From positions 1 through 10,939 of the forward strand of contig JAFAGX010000020.1 of the NCBI GenBank assembly GCA_019237515.1: a DNA stretch of 10,939 nt, read 5' to 3'. Source of the stretch: Acidobacteriaceae bacterium (lineage in GTDB: Bacteria > Acidobacteriota > Terriglobia > Terriglobales > SbA1). The notes beneath the pieces were generated by a model. The model made no database searches, had not been told where the DNA came from, and was given only the letters and a program-made list of their open reading frames with translations. Numbering within the stretch: position 1 is the stretch's first letter; every line of letters begins with the position of its first letter. The translations under genes and the position numbers were made by a program. Below are positions 7,043 through 10,939 of this stretch, one piece after another.

Positions 7043-7693
7043 GTGAGTTGTGCGATTTGCGAGAAGCGCAAGGAAAGGCGATTTTGTCCGGCGGTGCATG
7101 GCCGGATTTGCGCGCAGTGCTGTGGTGAACAGCGCGAGGTGACGCTGGACTGTCCCAGCGACTGTATTTATCTGCAGCAGGCCCGCGAGCATGAAAAGCA
7201 GCGGCCGCTGGAACAGTTGGAGCAGTCTGCGTTGTTTCCCCAGATCGAACTCGGCGATCAGTTTCTGTATGAGCACGAGCACCTGATGGTAGGCCTGAGT
7301 TTTGGTCTGGCAAAGAGTGCAAGAGCTGATAGAACGATCACGGATGCGGAGCTGATAGCCGCTCTGACATCTATGGCGAAGTCTTACGAGACGCTGGTGA
7401 ATTCGGGCTTGCACTACGAAACTCGCACCACGAGTATGAGCCAGCAGGCAATTTCGGCGGAGCTGCAAAGAATGGTGAAAGAATACCGGGAGACGGAGCA
7501 GAAGCATCTTGGACATGCGCGGCTGCGGGACTCGGAGGTGCTGAGAGCATTGGTATTCCTCATTCGAATGGCGCACGCGCGAACCTCGGGTCGGCCGAAA
7601 TCGCGCGCCTTCGTGGATTTTGTATTGGCGCAATTCCCCGAGAAGGCAATTGCGGCGCCGGAAGAAGTGGGCAGCCGGATCATCGTGCCGTAG
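7043..7693 (+). CDS. Cysteine-rich, probably zinc-binding protein, unknown function
   Basis: I do not recognise a named family. The 216-aa protein opens with a compact cysteine cluster: C3, C6, C15, C23, C26, C27, C37 and C41 plus H19, arranged as CxxC, a CPAVHG-type turn, RICAQCCGEQRE and CPSDC. That would suit two zinc sites in a treble-clef or cross-brace arrangement. The remainder (about 45-205) is mainly helical and charged, with no membrane segment or signal peptide, so it should be cytoplasmic. The start is GTG at 7043, chosen for AAGGAG at 7029-7034 with an 8-base spacing and because the cluster begins at residue 3. The opposite strand has a long open frame across the same DNA, which I consider a shadow. 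It could be a nucleic-acid- or protein-binding adaptor (inference). Confidence 0.75.
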   Translation: MSCAICEKRKERRFCPAVHGRICAQCCGEQREVTLDCPSDCIYLQQAREHEKQRPLEQLEQSALFPQIELGDQFLYEHEHLMVGLSFGLAKSARADRTITDAELIAALTSMAKSYETLVNSGLHYETRTTSMSQQAISAELQRMVKEYRETEQKHLGHARLRDSEVLRALVFLIRMAHARTSGRPKSRAFVDFVLAQFPEKAIAAPEEVGSRIIVP

Positions 7694-7708
7694 AACTGAA
7701 TCGAAGAC

Positions 7709-7737
7709 GAACCACATAGAACACAGAGAACCACAGA
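7709..7737. repeat. CCACAGA-type short tandem repeat
   Basis: Three imperfect 9-10-base units in a row: GAACCACATA, GAACACAGA, GAACCACAGA. They lie in the 114-base gap between the convergent Cys-rich gene and folK. A related motif (CCATAAAGGACACGAAGG) occurs at 8477. Confidence 0.55.
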
Positions 7738-7770
7738 CGTGATAGGCGCGACAGTGGATGTTGGACCCTG

Positions 7771-7812
7771 ACGAGCTTGCTCGGCCGGGCAGACGAGGGC
7801 GCCTGGATTACG
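7771..7812. repeat. Twin-hairpin intergenic repeat, copy A
   Basis: Contains CGAGC-TT-GCTCG (7772-7783), then GGGCAGACGAGGGCGCCTG with the imperfect stem CAGACG/CGCCTG (7790-7805), and a tail ending TACGTGA. Copy B at 8364-8406 has the same order of elements in the same orientation. The tail covers the last bases and stop codon of folK (TAA read on the − strand at 7808-7810). The hairpins may also act as a terminator for the converging genes. Confidence 0.6.
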
Positions 7813-8290
7813 TGAATCTACGGACGGCTTGAGCGGGGGGCAGGGCATCACGAAGTTCGCGGATAGTGCGCTTGAATACAGGATGGCGGACTTCAGGAGC
7901 AATCTCCGCTAAAGGTTCGAGCACGAACCGCCGCTCGTGCATGGCGGGGTGGGGGATAGTCAGGCCGGCTGAGTCGATCACCGAATTTCCAAACAAGAGA
8001 ATATCAATATCAACGGTACGGGGACCTTTCTTCCGAATGCGGCGCCTGCCCATTTGCTGTTCGATGTTGAGGATTGCGGAGAGCAGTTGTTTGGGCATCT
8101 TTTCAGTGTCAAGTTTGATGGCGCAGTTCAAAAACCAGGGCTGGTCAGTGAATTCGACGGGTTCGGTTTCGTAAAAGGATGAGACCGCTTCTACTGTGCC
8201 CAGCTTTCGAAGTCGTTCGATAGCGGAAGTCAGGTTTGCCATGCGATCACCGAGGTTGGATCCCAGTGAAAGATAGACGATTTTGTGCAC
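7808..8290 (-). CDS. folK: HPPK, 6-hydroxymethyl-7,8-dihydropterin pyrophosphokinase
   Basis: Transfers pyrophosphate from ATP to 6-hydroxymethyl-7,8-dihydropterin, giving the substrate of dihydropteroate synthase in folate synthesis; cytoplasmic. The 160-aa length is normal for the family. Signatures in order are LSLGSNLGDR (7-16), ETEPV (41-45), WFLNCAI (52-58), the Arg-rich ATP-binding loop GRRRIRKKGPR (81-91), and TVDIDILLFG with the two Mg-binding aspartates D94 and D96. IPHPAMHERRFVLEPLAEIAP (112-132) follows. The start is GTG at 8288-8290, directly before the first beta strand; no strong ribosome site is visible. The stop lies within copy A of the twin-hairpin repeat, so that repeat may have shaped the C-terminus. 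No other folate gene is adjacent. Confidence 0.95.
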   Translation of the reverse strand: MHKIVYLSLGSNLGDRMANLTSAIERLRKLGTVEAVSSFYETEPVEFTDQPWFLNCAIKLDTEKMPKQLLSAILNIEQQMGRRRIRKKGPRTVDIDILLFGNSVIDSAGLTIPHPAMHERRFVLEPLAEIAPEVRHPVFKRTIRELRDALPPAQAVRRFT

Positions 8291-8295
8291 GGAAG

Positions 8296-8309
8296 TAGTT
8301 TCTAGTTTC
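8296..8309. repeat. Tandem heptamer duplication TAGTTTC x2
   Basis: Two perfect head-to-tail copies of TAGTTTC, 6 bases upstream of the folK start codon, in the 251-base gap (8291-8541). It falls where a ribosome site for folK would lie. Confidence 0.7.
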
Positions 8310-8363
8310 CGGAAGCGGCTTTCCAGTCAAAAGTCGACAGGTCGAGATTTGTGAGTTCCGCTG

Positions 8364-8406
8364 CCGAGCTTTGCTCGGGGCAGGCGAGGACGCCTGACGC
8401 TACGTG
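8364..8406. repeat. Twin-hairpin intergenic repeat, copy B
   Basis: CCGAGC-TTT-GCTCGG (8364-8378) is a perfect 6-bp stem, followed two bases later by CAGGCG-AGGA-CGCCTG (8381-8396), another perfect 6-bp stem, and the tail CTACGTGA. It matches copy A in order and orientation, with base changes in the loops and one stem. It lies upstream of folK in otherwise gene-free DNA. Confidence 0.65.
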
Positions 8407-8472
8407 ATGTTTTCGGGTGGACTGGAATCCGATTTGAGACTTGCGCGGAGTGCCAGGCACGTTAAGGCTATA

Positions 8473-8502
8473 GAAACCATAAAGGACACGAAGGTTTCAC
8501 GA
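8473..8502. repeat. GGACAC/AAGG repeat with flanking inverted ends
   Basis: GAAACC (8473-8478) and GGTTTC (8493-8498) are perfect inverted ends around ATAAAGGACACGAA, followed by CACG. The core resembles the CCACAGA/GGACAC type of dispersed motif also seen at 7709. Apart from this, copy B and the heptamer, I see nothing else in the gene-free stretch 8291-8541. Confidence 0.4.
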
Positions 8503-8541
8503 ACAAGAAACTCTTCACGTTCTGAAGTTTGAGCCGAAACA

Positions 8542-8772
8542 ATGAGTTCAACACACACAAGGATTCTACGCACACAACGGCTGGTGGAAATGCTGGAGCA
8601 GGATGCGCCACTGCTGGCGCGGCGTGTGGCAGATTTAGCCCCTGAGCATCAGAAATCAGCCAAAGAATATGCCGCGCGGCTCGCGTCCTGTGCGCGGGCG
8701 GAACTGGAACGACTGATTCAAGAAGACTCGTTCTGGAATTCCGATGATTTCACGGCGGAACCGGCTGACTAA
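8542..8772 (+). CDS. Small helical hypothetical protein
   Basis: A 76-aa open frame of unknown function. It is predicted almost wholly helical, with heptad-like leucine/alanine spacing and many charged residues (RTQRLVEMLEQDAPLLARRV, YAARLASCARAELERLIQED), then an acidic tail SDDFTAEPAD. There is no signal peptide or membrane segment. Protein-like composition favours a real gene, but the ribosome site is weak and no family is recognised. It ends tail to tail with lpxC: its TAA (8770-8772) and the lpxC TAG (8769-8771 on the other strand) share bases. A false positive remains possible. Confidence 0.5.
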   Translation: MSSTHTRILRTQRLVEMLEQDAPLLARRVADLAPEHQKSAKEYAARLASCARAELERLIQEDSFWNSDDFTAEPAD

Positions 8773-9719
8773 CTGGAAATTTGAGGTGTCGCTCCGACGA
8801 GGTCGCCATCGGCACCGAGGACTGGAGGGGCGGCTGCTTGTGAATCCGCCACGGTAGTTTCTTCCCACAGCGTCTTGTCCCGAAGCAGGCGCGAGACCAG
8901 GGCCGTGTGCATGGCGTGCCCAGCGCGATCGGCTACCACATTTCCTAAAATTTGCTTTCCGACCAATGCGAGATCGCCTATGAGATCGACGACTTTGTGA
9001 CGGACGAATTCGTCGGGAAAGCGGAGCGGAGGATTTTCGATACCGCTGCTGCTAAGTACGATGCAGTTCTCTCGAGAAGCGCCGCGGATCAAGCCCATGT
9101 GGCGCATGGCCTGCTCGTCGGCACGCGCACCGAATGTGCGAGCAGGCGCCAGCTCGCGAAGATAATTGCCGTTTTGCAATTCCAAAGAGAGGATTTCTTT
9201 ACCAATCAAAGGATGAGGGAAGTTGATGGTATAGGAAACGGAATAGCTGTTGGCCGGGTACACGGCGATGAATTTCTCGCCCTCCCGCAACTCCAGACTG
9301 CGGCGAATCTTCAGATACGTACGAGGGCGGCGCTGCTTGCGAATTCCGGCACGCTGGATCAGGTCTACGAAAGGTTGAGCGCTGCCATCGAGAATAGGGA
9401 CTTCCAGATTGTCGAGTTCGACGACCGCATTATCAATTCCGGTGCCAATAAAGGCGGAGAGAAGATGCTCAGTGGTAGAGATGAGCACACCTTTTTTCAT
9501 CAGACTGGTTGCATAGCTAACCCGGGCGAGATTGCGACCCACGGCTTCAACTTCAAAACTATCGAGGTCTACGCGGCGAAAAACTATTCCGGAGCCGGCG
9601 GGGGCGGGCAGAATGCGCATATGCACAGCTGCGCCGCTGTGCAAGCCGACACCCGCACACTGCACCGCAGTCCGAATTGTGTGCTCGCACTTCAGATTAA
9701 AAATAGGGATTACTATCAA
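8769..9719 (-). CDS. lpxC: UDP-3-O-acyl-N-acetylglucosamine deacetylase
   Basis: Zinc amidase that removes the acetyl group from UDP-3-O-acyl-GlcNAc, the first committed step of lipid A synthesis; cytoplasmic. Numbered from a TTG at 9719 (316 aa; E. coli 305): GVGLHSG (23-29), STTEHLLSA with zinc ligand H85, the NAVVELDNLEVPILDGSA block (97-114), and INFPHPLIG (165-173). Then come ARTFG (193-197), HKVVDLIGD with ligands H241 and D245, and RAGHAMH with catalytic H268. The H241-D245-H268 spacing equals that of characterised LpxC enzymes. The frame stays open to a TTG at 9779, adding 20 residues. I prefer 9719 because the family normally starts close before GVGLHSG, GGGG lies about 6 bases upstream, and the extra stretch holds inverted and direct repeats like a control region. 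The C-terminal tail after about 285 is Ala-rich and not conserved. Confidence 0.95.
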   Translation of the reverse strand: MIVIPIFNLKCEHTIRTAVQCAGVGLHSGAAVHMRILPAPAGSGIVFRRVDLDSFEVEAVGRNLARVSYATSLMKKGVLISTTEHLLSAFIGTGIDNAVVELDNLEVPILDGSAQPFVDLIQRAGIRKQRRPRTYLKIRRSLELREGEKFIAVYPANSYSVSYTINFPHPLIGKEILSLELQNGNYLRELAPARTFGARADEQAMRHMGLIRGASRENCIVLSSSGIENPPLRFPDEFVRHKVVDLIGDLALVGKQILGNVVADRAGHAMHTALVSRLLRDKTLWEETTVADSQAAAPPVLGADGDLVGATPQISS

Positions 9720-9747
9720 CAGTTTACCCCGCGAGTCGACATCTCGA

Positions 9748-9787
9748 CTGTGGCAATTTAGCCACAATCGCAGGGACAATTTCCACA
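9748..9787 (-). promoter_or_regulatory. Repeat-rich region upstream of lpxC
   Basis: TGTGGC (9749-9754) and GCCACA (9761-9766) form a 6-bp inverted repeat around AATTTA. On the + strand, CAATTTAGCCACA (9754-9766) and CAATTTCCACA (9777-9787) are imperfect direct repeats. They could be binding sites or a leader hairpin for lpxC. TAAATT on the − strand is a weak −10 candidate. Confidence 0.35.
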
Positions 9788-9826
9788 GGGGTAGGTGCTG
9801 GTGCGAAAAGCAGTTCGCGGTTGGCG

Positions 9827-9864
9827 GTTCTCAGTTCTCAGCGTTGTTTGGGAGCCGGTTCTCA
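9827..9864. repeat. Heptamer repeat GTTCTCA x2 plus a third copy
   Basis: Two perfect tandem copies of GTTCTCA (9827-9840) and a third identical copy at 9858-9864. The third overlaps the stop codon of the neighbouring − strand gene (TGA at 9862-9864). Confidence 0.7.
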
Positions 9865-10617
9865 ATTCGTGGCACTGGCTTGGAAGAGGGAATCACTCAG
9901 CCCTTTGTTATAGGCGACGTTGTGGAGAAACCGTTGATTGGACATTTCTCCGTTATAGAAGCGGGTGATGCTGAACGGAGTCATAATGCCGTCGACCAGG
10001 CGATAGTTATCGTAGACCTCGTCTTCGATGTTTCGTTCTTTGTCGGTGGGATCACGCCAGGAGAAGGTCTTTTTGACCGGCAGGTGGCTGTTCGAGTCGA
10101 TGTATAGAGTGACGCCCTCATTACGGGAGTTCATGATGGTGACTTGCTGCGTCTCTTTCTGAGCCGCGACCGTGGATCCTTCATAAAACAAGGCAATGCC
10201 GGGTTGGTTGAGCCACTCACGCAGCACTTGATCGAGCGCATAGCGGCGACGGCGAACGTAATCTACAAGGACCTTGGGGTCCTGCTGGCGGGTACCTTTG
10301 TAGGTGGTTTCAAAGCCTTCGCTTCCACGGAAGATTTCGATCACATCTCGCTTCTTGGTTAACTCCACGCGCTCGCTATCGGGATACTTGTAAAAGCGCC
10401 AAAACAGGATGCCGGCGCCTTCGGCTTCGCCGTGGTGAAGCGAGTAGGTGCGGCCTTCCTGAGTGATGTCGCGGATGTTCATGTAAGCTGGGCCGCCGAG
10501 CGCATCAATCGTTTGCTGGATGAGGGTTTTGGCCTTTTTCCCATTCTCCTGGTCAGCGGGCGTGGACTGGGCGAGGACGGCGGTGCTAAGAAGAAGGAGT
10601 GCGAATGCGTATCTCAT
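9862..10617 (-). CDS. Exported LolA/LolB-like protein
   Basis: Secreted or periplasmic protein of 251 aa. A clear signal peptide (about 1-17, MRYAFALLLLSTAVLAQ) is followed by a helix with ALGG (about 38-41). Next comes a run of beta strands (DITQEGRTYSLHHGE, ILFWRFYKYPDSERVELTK, VIEIFRGSEGFETTYKG), a helical insert (about 117-140), and more strands (QQVTIMNSRNEGVTLYIDSN, LPVKKTFSWRDP, DEVYDNYRLVDGIMTPFSITRFYNGE). This order resembles the open beta-barrel of LolA/LolB-type lipoprotein carriers and the outer-membrane lipoprotein-sorting family found in acidobacteria. There is no lipobox cysteine, so it should be soluble in the periplasm. It lies 53 bases after a dehydrogenase on the same strand and 142 bases ahead of lpxC. 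The ligand is unknown. Confidence 0.75.
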   Translation of the reverse strand: MRYAFALLLLSTAVLAQSTPADQENGKKAKTLIQQTIDALGGPAYMNIRDITQEGRTYSLHHGEAEGAGILFWRFYKYPDSERVELTKKRDVIEIFRGSEGFETTYKGTRQQDPKVLVDYVRRRRYALDQVLREWLNQPGIALFYEGSTVAAQKETQQVTIMNSRNEGVTLYIDSNSHLPVKKTFSWRDPTDKERNIEDEVYDNYRLVDGIMTPFSITRFYNGEMSNQRFLHNVAYNKGLSDSLFQASATN

Positions 10618-10670
10618 GGTTCAATGAAGTAAGACGTTGGGAAAAGGGCTGCTGCTGCCTGTATGGTCGC

Positions 10671-10939
10671 TCATCCGACGAGCACCGCGCCGCCATTCAC
10701 GTTGAAGATTTCGCCGGTGATGAAACCGGCGTGAGGGGTACATAAGAACAAGATCGGGGCAGCGATTTCGTCAGCGGTACCGGCGCGAGCGAGAGGAATC
10801 TTGGCAAGAATTTCCGGGCTCTTCTCAGGGTCGTTCAGTGCGGGCGTGGACATATCGGTATCCACCCAACCGGGAGCAACGCTATTAACATAAATTCCGG
10901 CGGGAGCGAGTTCTGTGGAAAGGCCCTTGACCATGCTGA
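10671..10939 (-). CDS. Short-chain dehydrogenase/reductase, 3' part only
   Basis: C-terminal part of an SDR enzyme (FabG-like, NAD(P)-dependent oxidoreductase). The gene continues past the right edge, so its nucleotide-binding GxxxGxG motif and catalytic Ser-Tyr-Lys are not in view. Visible are the helix after the active-site lysine (MVKGLSTELAPAGI), the conserved NSVAPGWVDTDM (N then PG), the substrate loop, PLARAGTADEIAAPILFL, and the usual ending FITGEIFNVNGGAVLVG. The ATG at 10934 is an internal methionine, since family members extend about 150 residues further upstream. Substrate cannot be assigned; 3-oxoacyl-ACP reductase is one of several options. Confidence 0.9.
   Translation of the reverse strand, partial: SMVKGLSTELAPAGIYVNSVAPGWVDTDMSTPALNDPEKSPEILAKIPLARAGTADEIAAPILFLCTPHAGFITGEIFNVNGGAVLVG

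Noticed and set aside
6767..7717. 316-aa open frame on the − strand across the Cys-rich gene and HU upstream region
   Set aside because: It is antisense to a + strand gene with a strong ribosome site and a coherent Cys motif. Its product is rich in Arg, Leu and His with no domain pattern, and it runs through the HU promoter and start.
8291..8541. Possible CRISPR or tRNA in the gap upstream of folK
   Set aside because: The repeats are few, short and unevenly spaced. No cloverleaf arrangement was seen.
8952..9761. 269-aa open frame on the + strand opposite lpxC
   Set aside because: lpxC on the other strand has all its zinc and catalytic motifs. The antisense product has no recognisable features.

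Overview
The window looks like a chromosomal segment of a Gram-negative bacterium, most likely an acidobacterium (Terriglobia/Koribacter-like). This rests on an lpxC gene (lipid A synthesis), outer-membrane and exported proteins, moderately high GC, and intergenic DNA full of short hairpin repeats and 7- to 10-base tandem duplications that I associate with that phylum. The taxonomic call is inference. No tRNA, rRNA, CRISPR array, transposase or phage gene was seen.

Region 1 (7-5860, + strand) is one tightly packed five-gene operon. It encodes a membrane glycosyltransferase 2 (synthase type), a membrane-anchored bactofilin/beta-helix-like protein, an exported polysaccharide-deacetylase-like protein with an extra N-terminal domain, a YaiO-like outer-membrane beta-barrel, and a six-helix membrane protein of unknown function. 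The first four genes are joined by three ATGA start/stop overlaps, and the fifth starts one base after the preceding stop, so translational coupling is likely. Together they read as a compact synthase-dependent exopolysaccharide machine: polymerise and translocate (GT2), modify in the periplasm (deacetylase), export or organise at the outer membrane (YaiO barrel), with two uncharacterised accessory parts. It recalls the E. coli yaiP-yaiO-yaiS set (GT2, barrel, deacetylase) but has a different deacetylase fold and added components. This is the most interesting system in the window.

Region 2 (5861-7700) holds a stand-alone two-CBS-domain protein with its own good sigma-70 promoter, a convergent HU-family nucleoid protein (−) separated by a shared hairpin terminator, a structured divergent intergenic region with a palindrome over the HU promoter, and a cysteine-rich, probably zinc-binding protein of unknown function (+).

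Region 3 (7700-10939) is mostly − strand housekeeping: folK (folate synthesis), lpxC (first committed step of lipid A), an exported LolA/LolB-like protein, and the 3' part of a short-chain dehydrogenase that runs off the right edge. A small helical hypothetical protein on the + strand overlaps the end of lpxC tail to tail by 4 bases. The gaps carry two copies of a twin-hairpin repeat (near 7771 and 8364), CCACAGA/GGACAC-type repeats, and three separate perfect heptamer duplications.
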